A DNA stretch of 6,852 nt from an uncultured Ruminococcus sp. (lineage in GTDB: Bacteria > Bacillota > Clostridia > Oscillospirales > Acutalibacteraceae): the NCBI GenBank assembly GCA_902773265.1, contig CACYDZ010000125.1, positions 1-6,852 of the forward strand, written 5' to 3'. The notes beneath the pieces are model-generated. The model made no database searches. It saw nothing but the letters and a program-made list of their open reading frames with translations, and was not told the DNA's origin. A program made the translations under genes and the position numbers. Position 1 is the stretch's first letter. Each line of letters opens with the position of its first letter. Shown here piece by piece: positions 1 to 6,094 of this stretch.

Positions 1-531
1 ATGAAATCTATCAGGACTAACCGTCATTTCGTTACAAAAATTTCTTTTCCTGTTTCGACTATCATGAGTTATACCATTCTTTCCAAATTGTATGTTCATG
101 TGTTGTTGTGTTCCATCATGCTGATAATTGTAACGGCTGTTCTGGGACTGAGTTTGTATGCGTTACAGATTTTGCTGATAATGCCGCTGATGTTTTTCTT
201 CTTTCTCTTCCTGTCATGGTCTACTGCACCAATGGGAGCATTCAGTGCCGATTTTGAAAATATGGTCATGTCTGTTATGTCGGGAATTTTCTGGCTTTCG
301 GGAATTATCTATAATTCTTATGATATGGAAAGTGATACCTTGCGTCATGTCATGTATCTTAATCCGATTAACTTCTTTGCCAATGCCTACCGCAAAGCCA
401 TTCTGTACAATCAGTTTATCTGGGACAGACCTGCGGAAATGATTGTATTCCTTGCAGAATTTGTGCTTGTCTTTGTGCTGGGACTGTTCAATTATAACCG
501 TCTGCGGAAAAGAATTCCTGATGTGCTTTAA
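1..531 (+). CDS. ABC-2 type polysaccharide/teichoic acid export permease, 5'-truncated by window edge
   Basis: This is the membrane subunit of an ABC exporter of the TagG/Wzm/RfbA type, which moves lipid-linked polysaccharide across the cytoplasmic membrane. The visible 176 residues show four hydrophobic segments at about 30-51, 54-76, 88-106 and 147-165. They also carry the family's conserved late motif LNPINFFANAYR (120-131) between the last two membrane segments, and a basic C-terminus. Residues 3-20 (SIRTNRHFVTKISFP) match the mid-protein 'N..L..K..FP' stretch of the family. About 85-95 N-terminal residues therefore lie upstream of the window, and the ATG at base 1 is an internal methionine, not the start. 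The stop is directly followed by the ATPase gene, so the two are surely co-transcribed. The family assignment is firm; the exported polymer is not determined by this sequence. Confidence 0.88.
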   Translation: MKSIRTNRHFVTKISFPVSTIMSYTILSKLYVHVLLCSIMLIIVTAVLGLSLYALQILLIMPLMFFFFLFLSWSTAPMGAFSADFENMVMSVMSGIFWLSGIIYNSYDMESDTLRHVMYLNPINFFANAYRKAILYNQFIWDRPAEMIVFLAEFVLVFVLGLFNYNRLRKRIPDVL

Positions 532-543
532 GTGAGGTTGCTT
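531..543 (+). promoter_or_regulatory. Ribosome binding site deciding the ATPase start
   Basis: GAGG at 534-537 lies 6 bases before the ATG at 544. The in-frame GTG at 532 and TTG at 538 have no such site in front of them, and 532 directly abuts the permease stop. The start at 544 is therefore preferred, giving a protein four residues shorter than the longest reading. Confidence 0.7.
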
Positions 544-1299
544 ATGTCAGAGAATAAGACGATGATTAAATTTCAGAATGTTTCCAAACAATACATTTTG
601 TTCAAAAATGACCGTGAACGCTTTAAGGCATTGTTTTTCAAACCTAAAAATGCCAAATACCATATGGCACTCAATGATGTATCCATAGAAGTGTCTGAGG
701 GAGAAAGTGTCGGCATTATCGGTGACAACGGTGCAGGAAAATCTACCTTGCTCAAAATGATTACAGGTGTTGCCTTTCCCGATACCGGTACAGTGACGGT
801 CAACGGTACTGTTGCGGCTCTGCTGGAACTGACAGCAGGGTTCGCTCTGGAAATGACGGGCAGAGAAAATATCTATCTGCGGGGATACACACTGGGGTTA
901 AAGGACGCTTATATCCAGAAAATTGAAGAAGAAATTATTGATTTTGCTGAACTTGGAGATTACATAGACCAACCTGTAAGAACTTATTCCAGTGGTATGA
1001 AAATGCGGTTAGGATTTGCAATTAATGTCAACATTAATCCTGACATTCTGGTAATTGATGAGGCACTGAGTGTCGGTGACACTTCATTCAAGAAAAAGTG
1101 CAAAAACAGAATTTCTGAAATTATCCGGCAGGGCAAAACGGTACTTTATGTCAGTCATACGGAGGACAGTGTACGGGAAATGTGTACCAGAGCGATTTAT
1201 CTACGCAAAGGCACAGTCATTTATCAGGGTGATGTTGATGAGGCTTTCCGTCTGTACAAGGAGTACAAAGAAAAACACCCTCCCAAAAAGAAAAAATAG
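544..1299 (+). CDS. ABC exporter ATP-binding subunit, Wzt/TagH/RfbB type
   Basis: This is the ATPase that powers the permease encoded just upstream; the pair exports a surface polysaccharide or teichoic-acid-like polymer. Counting from ATG 544 (251 aa), the Walker A motif GDNGAGKST is at 60-68, the signature SSGMK at about 149-153, Walker B ILVIDE at 168-173, and the H-loop histidine at 205. The segment after Walker A (VAALLELTAGF...MTGRENIYLRG, about 90-114) is diagnostic of the polysaccharide-export subfamily. The protein ends soon after the nucleotide-binding domain, with a lysine-rich tail (KHPPKKKK). It has neither the carbohydrate-binding C-terminal domain of long Wzt proteins nor the extracellular extension of Bacillus TagH. 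The A-rich end of the gene (1286-1296) could hide a frameshift, but a hairpin repeat begins right after the stop and the other frames show no recognisable domain, so the short form looks natural. Confidence 0.93.
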   Translation: MSENKTMIKFQNVSKQYILFKNDRERFKALFFKPKNAKYHMALNDVSIEVSEGESVGIIGDNGAGKSTLLKMITGVAFPDTGTVTVNGTVAALLELTAGFALEMTGRENIYLRGYTLGLKDAYIQKIEEEIIDFAELGDYIDQPVRTYSSGMKMRLGFAINVNINPDILVIDEALSVGDTSFKKKCKNRISEIIRQGKTVLYVSHTEDSVREMCTRAIYLRKGTVIYQGDVDEAFRLYKEYKEKHPPKKKK

Positions 1300-1424
1300 T
1301 TCAAGAGTTTTCCCCTTGAAAATCCTGACAAGGGGCTTTACCCTAGAATCGCTGTGAGCGATTTTCTTCCCACGAAAAAGGCTATGCCTTTCACTTTTTG
1401 AAAAAGTGGACAAAAACTTTTAAT
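1300..1424 (+). repeat. Degenerate composite hairpin module, forward orientation
   Basis: The gap after the ATPase is filled with short inverted repeats. CCCCTTG (1312-1318) can pair with CAAGGGG (1329-1335). AATCGCT (1347-1353) pairs with AGCGATT (1357-1363) and is followed by a T-rich run, so it might act as a weak terminator. AAAGGC (1377-1382) pairs with GCCTTT (1386-1391), and CACTTTTT (1392-1399) with AAAAAGTG (1401-1408). The order AAAATCC, then CAAGGGGCTTT, then CTTTTTGAAAAAG, then GACAAAAACTTTTAA is the same as in the modules at 3826-3892, 3941-4094 (inverted) and 6765-6852. This is therefore a diverged member of that repeat. No gene is visible in it. Confidence 0.7.
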
Positions 1425-1446
1425 CAGATTTGCTTTTGCAAATCTG
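1425..1446 (+). promoter_or_regulatory. Perfect 9-bp hairpin before the cytidylyltransferase ribosome site
   Basis: CAGATTTGC (1425-1433) and GCAAATCTG (1438-1446) are exact reverse complements around a TTTT loop. The hairpin ends 7 bases before the GAGG ribosome site of the next gene. No U-run follows it, so it is not a standard terminator. It could protect the 5' end of a processed transcript or influence translation; either role is inference. Confidence 0.55.
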
Positions 1447-1452
1447 GAAATG

Positions 1453-1467
1453 CGAGGTATGTATAAC
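1453..1467 (+). promoter_or_regulatory. Ribosome binding site deciding the cytidylyltransferase start
   Basis: CGAGGT at 1453-1458 is the only purine-rich site here. It lies inside the longest reading frame (ATG at 1450) and one base before ATG 1459, so neither of those can use it. It is 10 bases before ATG 1468, whose product begins MVTAVIFAGG, as expected for this family. Confidence 0.65.
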
Positions 1468-2217
1468 ATGGTAACAGCAGTAATTTTTGCAGGCGGTGTA
1501 GGGGCAAGAATGAGAACCGCCGAAATTCCGAAACAGTTTTTACAGGTTGACGGAAAACCGATTATTATAAGAACTCTGGAAAATTTTCAGTATCATAAAG
1601 ATGTGGATAATATTGTGATTGCCTGTCTGGAAACATGGATTGACCGACTTTGGGCGGATATCAGAAAATACGGTATTACCAAAGTCAAAAGGGTCGTCAA
1701 GGGCGGAATGAACGGTCATCAGTCCATTCACAACGGACTGCTTTGTGCCAAAGAGTTTTCCTCCAATGACAGCGATATCGTGCTGATTTGTGACGGCGTA
1801 AGACCGCTTTTGTCAGAAAGTTTAATCTCCAACTGTATCAAGAATGCCAGAGTTTTTGAAACCGCCGTTCCCGTAACAAGAAGTATTGACTCCGTTCTGG
1901 AAAGTAAAGACGGTATGACCTGCTGCAGAAGTCTGCCTCGTGGCGAAATGTTCATCACACAGGCTCCTCAGGGCTATACTCTCCGAAAAATTCTCCATGC
2001 TCATGATGAAGCCGAAAAAAGAGGAATTGACAACCCTATCTCCAGTTCGGAACTGCTGATTGAACTTGGTGAAAAAGTCCATATCTTTATCGGCGACAGG
2101 GATAATATCAAGGTGACTACTCCTGAAGATATGCGTTTTCTGAGAGCTTACTACTATTACAGAAGATATGAAATTTTTGCGAAAGAGGAATTAATGTATG
2201 ACTTACCCAATCCTTGA
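1468..2217 (+). CDS. IspD/TarI-family cytidylyltransferase
   Basis: The family joins CTP to a phosphorylated polyol (methylerythritol-4-P for IspD, ribitol-5-P for TarI), releasing pyrophosphate. In the 249-aa product the CTP-binding loop AGGVGARM is at 8-15 and PKQF at 21-24. The 'GG...QS..NGL' block is at 79-91, with MNGH where IspD usually has an ERQ-like stretch. DGVRP is at 109-113, PRGEMFITQAPQGY at 157-170, and NIKVTTPEDM at 213-222, whose Lys215 matches the conserved NIK lysine. The C-terminal end (RAYYYYRRYEIFAKE) resembles the capsule-cluster IspD-like clade rather than housekeeping IspD. Together with the SDR, LicD and exporter genes, this points to a CDP-alditol or similar precursor for a surface glycan. 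The exact substrate is unproven; a housekeeping isoprenoid role is less likely from context. The 3' end overlaps the next gene by 20 bases, suggesting translational coupling. Confidence 0.87.
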   Translation: MVTAVIFAGGVGARMRTAEIPKQFLQVDGKPIIIRTLENFQYHKDVDNIVIACLETWIDRLWADIRKYGITKVKRVVKGGMNGHQSIHNGLLCAKEFSSNDSDIVLICDGVRPLLSESLISNCIKNARVFETAVPVTRSIDSVLESKDGMTCCRSLPRGEMFITQAPQGYTLRKILHAHDEAEKRGIDNPISSSELLIELGEKVHIFIGDRDNIKVTTPEDMRFLRAYYYYRRYEIFAKEELMYDLPNP

Positions 2218-3280
2218 TTGTATCCATCAATATATCTATGACGATATCTGTACACTTGCCACTGCTGACTTATCATGGGAAAAACTGAAAAATAAAACTG
2301 TTCTCATTACAGGTGCCAATGGCTTTATTGCCTACTATCTGACAACGGCACTGCTGATACGAAACGATTTATATGACGATAATATTACTGTTCTTGCTTT
2401 AGTCCGCAATAAAGAAAAAGCCGAAAAGCGTTTCGGGAATATCGTAAAGCGTGACGATATCAAATTGATTGTTCAAGATGTCTGTGAGGATATTGTTACG
2501 GAAGATAAGGCGGATTATGTTATACATTCTGCCAGTCAGGCAAGTGCCTATTTCTTTGAACATGACCCTGTTGGTACGATTGACGCTAATCTGACAGGAA
2601 CTTATAAAGTTCTGGAATATTCCCGGAAATGTAATGCCGTAACACTGTTTGTTTCCAGTCTGAAAGTCTATGGCGACTTACATACAGGTAAAACAAAAAT
2701 TTCTGAAACGGATATCGGCTACCTTGACCCCACCAACTATAAAAACTGCTATGCACAAGGTAAAAGAGCTTCGGAAACTTTGTGTGCGTCCTTTCATAAA
2801 CAGTACGGCATGAGTATCAAAATTGCCAGACCAAGTTATATTTACGGTGCGTCCAGTCTTGATGATGACAGAGTGTGGGCTCAGTTTATTGCCAATATCG
2901 TCAGAAATGAAAATATTCTCCTCAAAAGTGCCGGCAGTCCGTATCGTTCTTTCTGCTATGTGACAGATACTGCTGTTGCCTTGCTGAAAATTCTCCTTGA
3001 TGGTAAAGATGTCTACCCGTATAATATTTCTTCTGAAAATTCTAATGTCACTATACGGAATTTTGCCAAAACTGCTGTCGAGGCTTTCCCTGAAAGAAAC
3101 CTCTCCCTCTCTTTTGCCAACAAGGAAGATGAAATCGAAAAGACAACCTCTATTATGGATAAAACACCCGAAATTCTTGACAGCACCCGTTTAAATGAAC
3201 TGGGCTGGACTGCCAAAGTCAGTCTTACGGAAGGTATTCAGCGTGCTGTAAAAATTGTAGAAATACAAAATCATTCCTGA
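2198..3280 (+). CDS. Extended SDR: NAD-dependent nucleotide-sugar epimerase/dehydratase-like protein
   Basis: This is a 360-aa extended short-chain dehydrogenase/reductase. The Rossmann glycine motif TGANGFIA is at 38-45, with Gly39, Gly42 and Ala45. The segment HSASQAS (about 110-116) corresponds to the family's 'H.AS/A' strand end. The likely catalytic serine is Ser154 in SSLKVYG (153-159), and the YxxxK pair is Tyr185-Lys189 in YAQGK. RPSYIYG follows at about 203-209, in the usual place. All catalytic positions are present, so it should be active. The substrate cannot be read from sequence; UDP- or dTDP-sugar dehydratases, decarboxylases and epimerases all share this fold. Start ATG 2198 has AGAGGA at 2184-2189 and lies inside the cytidylyltransferase gene, so the two are co-translated. 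It is a paralog of the N-terminal half of the protein at 4123-6033, for example KLKNKTV at 29-35. Confidence 0.85.
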   Translation: MTYPILDCIHQYIYDDICTLATADLSWEKLKNKTVLITGANGFIAYYLTTALLIRNDLYDDNITVLALVRNKEKAEKRFGNIVKRDDIKLIVQDVCEDIVTEDKADYVIHSASQASAYFFEHDPVGTIDANLTGTYKVLEYSRKCNAVTLFVSSLKVYGDLHTGKTKISETDIGYLDPTNYKNCYAQGKRASETLCASFHKQYGMSIKIARPSYIYGASSLDDDRVWAQFIANIVRNENILLKSAGSPYRSFCYVTDTAVALLKILLDGKDVYPYNISSENSNVTIRNFAKTAVEAFPERNLSLSFANKEDEIEKTTSIMDKTPEILDSTRLNELGWTAKVSLTEGIQRAVKIVEIQNHS

Positions 3281-3307
3281 CAGCAAAGTTACTTGACAAA
3301 TCTCAAT

Positions 3308-3320
3308 GGAGGCGATTTGT
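3308..3320 (+). promoter_or_regulatory. Strong ribosome binding site deciding the start of the small membrane protein
   Basis: GGAGG at 3308-3312 lies 8 bases before ATG 3321. The in-frame ATG at 3306 overlaps the site itself and is unlikely to be used. Confidence 0.75.
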
Positions 3321-3830
3321 ATGAAATCTGTCTTTTACAAAGAGTTTACTTATGACATCAATAATTCTTCAGAAAGTGTAATGGAAAAATTTCGGGAAAA
3401 TACTGTTGAAGATAATCGTTACTATCTTCGTACCAACAATAGCACCACTAAAGATTTTATCGGAATATGTCATCAGAATTGTTTTCAGATTAAATCGATT
3501 ATCGGTTCTTTTCCTGTAAAAAGAGAATTATTCAATCCTGTCATTGACGGAGTAACAGAAGAAATCAATACTATCACAAAATTGCATATAAAAATGTATT
3601 GTAGAAAATTTGATTTGTTATTTGCCGGAATATTTCTGATACTTTGCTGTTTTGGGGCGATATTTATTGGTATCCATACCCATTCTGTAACCAATACAGT
3701 TATCTATCTTATTCCTATTTCGGGTTTGTTGATATTTTTCGGACTTTTAATCCATATTAACTTTAAGGACGCAAAAGAAAAAATAGAAAATGTTCTGTCA
3801 GGGTGTTTCTCCCCCGAACCCTTGATTTAA
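3321..3830 (+). CDS. Small uncharacterised protein with a two-helix membrane hairpin
   Basis: I do not recognise a named family. The 169-aa product has a soluble N-terminal part (1-95) followed by two hydrophobic segments at about 97-118 and 126-147 and a short charged tail, with no signal peptide. The soluble part contains 'DFIGICHQNCFQI' (about 45-57), 'FNPVIDG' (71-77) and a T.I/H.KMY strand (about 84-93). This layout of a small beta-rich domain ending in a membrane hairpin recalls conserved hypothetical proteins of Clostridia with an F.G...F.I...F.P.I.G pattern; that comparison is from memory. It starts 40 bases after the SDR stop with no hairpin between them, so it is likely on the same transcript. 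Its insertion between the two SDR-related genes is odd for a biosynthetic operon. Function unknown. The stop codon is embedded in the first hairpin of the following repeat. Confidence 0.72.
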   Translation: MKSVFYKEFTYDINNSSESVMEKFRENTVEDNRYYLRTNNSTTKDFIGICHQNCFQIKSIIGSFPVKRELFNPVIDGVTEEINTITKLHIKMYCRKFDLLFAGIFLILCCFGAIFIGIHTHSVTNTVIYLIPISGLLIFFGLLIHINFKDAKEKIENVLSGCFSPEPLI

Positions 3831-3892
3831 GGGCTGCCGCCCTTAAAAATCCTGCTCACTTTTTTGAAAAAAAGTGAACAAAAAACTTTTAA
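3826..3892 (+). repeat. Composite hairpin module, forward orientation
   Basis: TTTAAGGGC (3826-3834) pairs with GCCCTTAAA (3839-3847) around TGCC and includes the stop codon of the preceding gene. AAATCCTG and then TCACTTTTTT (3856-3865) with AAAAAAGTGA (3868-3877) follow, and the module ends GAACAAAAAACTTTTAA. The hairpins could slow or terminate transcription, but neither has the classic stem plus U-run in the + direction. It matches the module at 6795-6852 almost block for block. Confidence 0.75.
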
Positions 3893-3973
3893 TTGTCACA
3901 GCTGACACTTTGATAAACATTCCGAACGCAGTGAGCCTTGAAAGTTTTTGTCGAACTTTTTTCAAAAAGTTCG

Positions 3974-4025
3974 TGGGGTCAAGGGGCAAAGCCCCTTGTG
4001 GGATTTTAAAGGGCGAAGCCCTTTA
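3974..4025 (+). repeat. 52-base direct repeat, copy 1
   Basis: It holds two hairpins: CAAGGGGC (3980-3987) with GCCCCTTG (3991-3998) around AAA, and TTAAAGGGC (4006-4014) with GCCCTTTAA (4018-4026) around GAA. It matches copy 2, 68 bases downstream, at 49 of 52 positions by my count. Confidence 0.85.
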
Positions 4026-4041
4026 ATCGGAAAAATTCCAA

Positions 4042-4093
4042 TGGGGTCAAGGGGCAAAGCCCCTTGTGGGATTGTAAAGGGCAACGCCCTTTA
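4042..4093 (+). repeat. 52-base direct repeat, copy 2
   Basis: The same two hairpins as copy 1, the second being GTAAAGGGC (4074-4082) with GCCCTTTAC (4086-4094) around AAC. It differs from copy 1 at 4074, 4083 and 4085. The change at 4074 (T to G) is matched just past the unit by A to C at 4094, so the outer base pair is kept. Confidence 0.85.
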
Positions 4094-4122
4094 CCTGACT
4101 ATACACGAAAGGTGAAAAACGA

Positions 4123-6033
4123 ATGGAAGTTTCGGAAATTCTGGGACAATATGAATCAGATTGGGCATATTATACCGCTACCTTTGAAGACTATCCCTAT
4201 GATAAACTGAAAAATAAAACTGTCTGTGTCAGCGGTACACAAACATTCTTTGCTAAAGTTCTTACTTGCTTTTTGTTCGCTCTCAATGACAAACAAAATC
4301 TCAATATCCGTATCGTTCTCGTTGCTCCCGATACAGGCGTTCTTCAAAAAATCGACAACGCTTTGCTGAAACGCTCAGATTTCGCTTTCTTCACCACAGA
4401 TGAACTGCTCAAAGAAAATGCTTTGTCTGATATAGATATATGCCTTTATTCAGGCTGTTGTGCAAAATCTCTGGACGGTAATCCTCTCGACTTTATACGG
4501 GAAACACAACATCTGAAAACTTTACTGACTTTCCTTTCTGCACATCAATTAAAACAATTCGTTCTTCTCTCCGATTACAGAACTTATGGTAGTATCGAAC
4601 GGGGTTACGCTGTTTCTGAAAATGAATATGGTTATATAGATTTATCCTCTGTCAGTGGCTGTATCAGTCAGCTTTTACAGACAATGGAAACTCTCGTCTG
4701 CATTTATGCAAAAAAAAATAACTTCTTCTATACTGTCTTGCGTACAGGTGTTCTGCTTGGAGCCTGTACCGAATTTGATGACCATATCTTTAATCAGATG
4801 TTTCGCAGTGTCGCAAAAGGTGAACCTTTTGAAATCGTCAGTTCCCGTAAAAAATATTCCTTTACTTATATTCACGACCTGTTGCATACTGTATTTATGA
4901 GTATCACCACTTTACAGAAAAATCAGATTTATAATGTCGTCAGTAAAGACTGTACCATGTCTACGGGTATGCTCGTTGCCAGAATATTTGACCTCTATCC
5001 CGATGACTGCAAAGTCCGTCTTGTCTATAACGACTGTGACCCTTGCTATGCTATCGCTCTCAATGACCAGAAACTCATTGCCCGAAATTGTCCGACAAGC
5101 GTTACTATGGACGAAATTATTCAATTAATGATTTCCTCGCTGAAAAATGAAAGGAAAATCTTTCTTTATCAAAATTCTCATGAAGGAAAACTGGACTGTA
5201 TTCAGAAAATTCTGCTCGCCTATCTTTTGGAAGTTGACCGTATCTGTAAAAAACATAATATCAAATATTTTCTGGGCGGTGGTACATTACTTGGTGCTAT
5301 CCGTCATCACGGATTTATCCCTTGGGACGATGATGCTGATATTATGATGCTCAGGGAAGATTATAACAAGTTTCTTGAAGTTGTCGGTCAGGAATTGCCT
5401 GATGGTCTTTTCCTGCAAACTTCTTACACCGACAAATATTGCCACTACCCTTTCGCTAAAATCCGTATCAACAACACTATCTATGCAACACAATATTCTA
5501 AATCCCATACCGCTATGCACAATGGTATGAATTTCGATGTCTTTGCTCACGACAAAACGGCTAATTCTAAACTTGGCAAAAAACTCCATCTTCAATTTAC
5601 CTTGCTATTCCGTTCCATGATTTTTAACCGCTGGAATCACCGTCAGATTGACAACAAACATAAATTCCAGAGTTTTTGTGCGAATATTCTCAAGGCTATT
5701 TTTCCTATCCCCGTTACAGAGTGGTTTCAGTATAAGTGTCTACGCTTTTTTGAACATAAGAAAAATGCCCGCTTTCTCTATGACGGCATGGGAAGAAATA
5801 TCTATAAAGCGGATTTTCCTGAATATTATCTTGATGAAGTCATTGAGTGGGATTTTGAGGGATATCAATTTCCCATTCCCAAAGAATACGATAAATATTT
5901 ACGCTATCTTTATGGAGATTACAATACGCTTGTTCTCCCCTACAAAAGACAGACCAGCCATGATATTGTTCTGCTGGATTTGGGAGAGTACTGTCATTTC
6001 CGGTTGCCTGACAATTTCCATCAAGACAATTAA
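4123..6033 (+). CDS. Fusion protein: catalytically dead SDR-like domain plus LicD-family phosphotransferase
   Basis: The C-terminal half (about 360-636) is a LicD-family nucleotidyltransferase-fold enzyme. LicD proteins move a phospho-substituent such as phosphocholine from a CDP donor to a glycan, and eukaryotic relatives fukutin/FKRP use CDP-ribitol. The core is complete: VDRICKKHNIKYFL (371-384), GGGTLLGA (385-392), RHHGFIPWDDDADI (394-407), FDVFAHD (471-477) and the C-terminal YLRYLYGDY (592-600). The N-terminal half (about 1-345) aligns along its length with the SDR encoded at 2198-3280 and shares KLKNKTV at 28-34. It lacks the active site: the second Rossmann glycine is Thr41, and the catalytic Ser, Tyr and Lys positions are Asp151, Ile181 and Leu185. 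It is therefore probably a structural or binding domain. ATG 4123 has AAAGGTGA at 4108-4115. No signal peptide or membrane segment is evident, so it is probably cytoplasmic, acting before export. Confidence 0.9.
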   Translation: MEVSEILGQYESDWAYYTATFEDYPYDKLKNKTVCVSGTQTFFAKVLTCFLFALNDKQNLNIRIVLVAPDTGVLQKIDNALLKRSDFAFFTTDELLKENALSDIDICLYSGCCAKSLDGNPLDFIRETQHLKTLLTFLSAHQLKQFVLLSDYRTYGSIERGYAVSENEYGYIDLSSVSGCISQLLQTMETLVCIYAKKNNFFYTVLRTGVLLGACTEFDDHIFNQMFRSVAKGEPFEIVSSRKKYSFTYIHDLLHTVFMSITTLQKNQIYNVVSKDCTMSTGMLVARIFDLYPDDCKVRLVYNDCDPCYAIALNDQKLIARNCPTSVTMDEIIQLMISSLKNERKIFLYQNSHEGKLDCIQKILLAYLLEVDRICKKHNIKYFLGGGTLLGAIRHHGFIPWDDDADIMMLREDYNKFLEVVGQELPDGLFLQTSYTDKYCHYPFAKIRINNTIYATQYSKSHTAMHNGMNFDVFAHDKTANSKLGKKLHLQFTLLFRSMIFNRWNHRQIDNKHKFQSFCANILKAIFPIPVTEWFQYKCLRFFEHKKNARFLYDGMGRNIYKADFPEYYLDEVIEWDFEGYQFPIPKEYDKYLRYLYGDYNTLVLPYKRQTSHDIVLLDLGEYCHFRLPDNFHQDN

Positions 6034-6094
6034 AGGGCTGAGTGGGGTTCAGAGATAAAATTCCCGACAGGATAATGTCTGAAAGGGTACAATT

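Larger units (their letters stand above)
3941..4094 (-). repeat. Composite hairpin module, inverted orientation, with internally duplicated unit
   Basis: Read on the minus strand this stretch has the same block order as the forward modules: an AAAGGGC/GCCCTTT hairpin, AAATCCCACAAGGGG, a CAAGGGGC/GCCCCTTG hairpin, a CGAACTTTTT/AAAAAGTTCG hairpin (3952-3973), then GACAAAAACTTT. The part carrying the first three blocks is present twice (3974-4025 and 4042-4093). Between the forward and inverted modules, 3893-3940 is unstructured apart from TGTCA/TGACA. With the preceding module it accounts for nearly all of the 292-base gap 3831-4122. I see no gene and no convincing promoter there. Confidence 0.75.

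Noticed and set aside
1..3. ATG at base 1 as the true start of the permease
   Set aside because: The protein would lack the N-terminal third of the family, and no upstream sequence is visible; the match begins in mid-protein.
1201..1413. Minus-strand reading frame of 70 codons across the ATPase 3' end and the gap
   Set aside because: It runs antisense to a clear gene and through hairpin repeats, with no recognisable motif. A chance frame.
3293..3298. TTGACA as a promoter -35 box before the small membrane protein
   Set aside because: No TATAAT-like box lies about 17 bases downstream; that position is the GGAGG site and start codon. Probably chance.
3974..4093. Two near-identical 52-base units as the start of a CRISPR array
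   Set aside because: Only two copies, a 16-base spacer, and each unit is itself made of two hairpins; related blocks occur singly in other gaps. This is an intergenic hairpin repeat.
4100..4105. TATACA as a -10 box before the LicD fusion gene
   Set aside because: The matching -35 position falls inside the repeat hairpin and has no resemblance to TTGACA. A promoter in this gap is possible but not supported.
5287..5595. Minus-strand reading frame of 102 codons inside the LicD gene
   Set aside because: It lies opposite the highly conserved LicD core and its translation has no domain-like pattern. A shadow of the real gene.
6031..6060. Partial hairpin module after the LicD stop (TAAAGGGCTG)
   Set aside because: Only the first half-stem resembles the repeat; the complementary half is absent, so it may be a remnant or chance.
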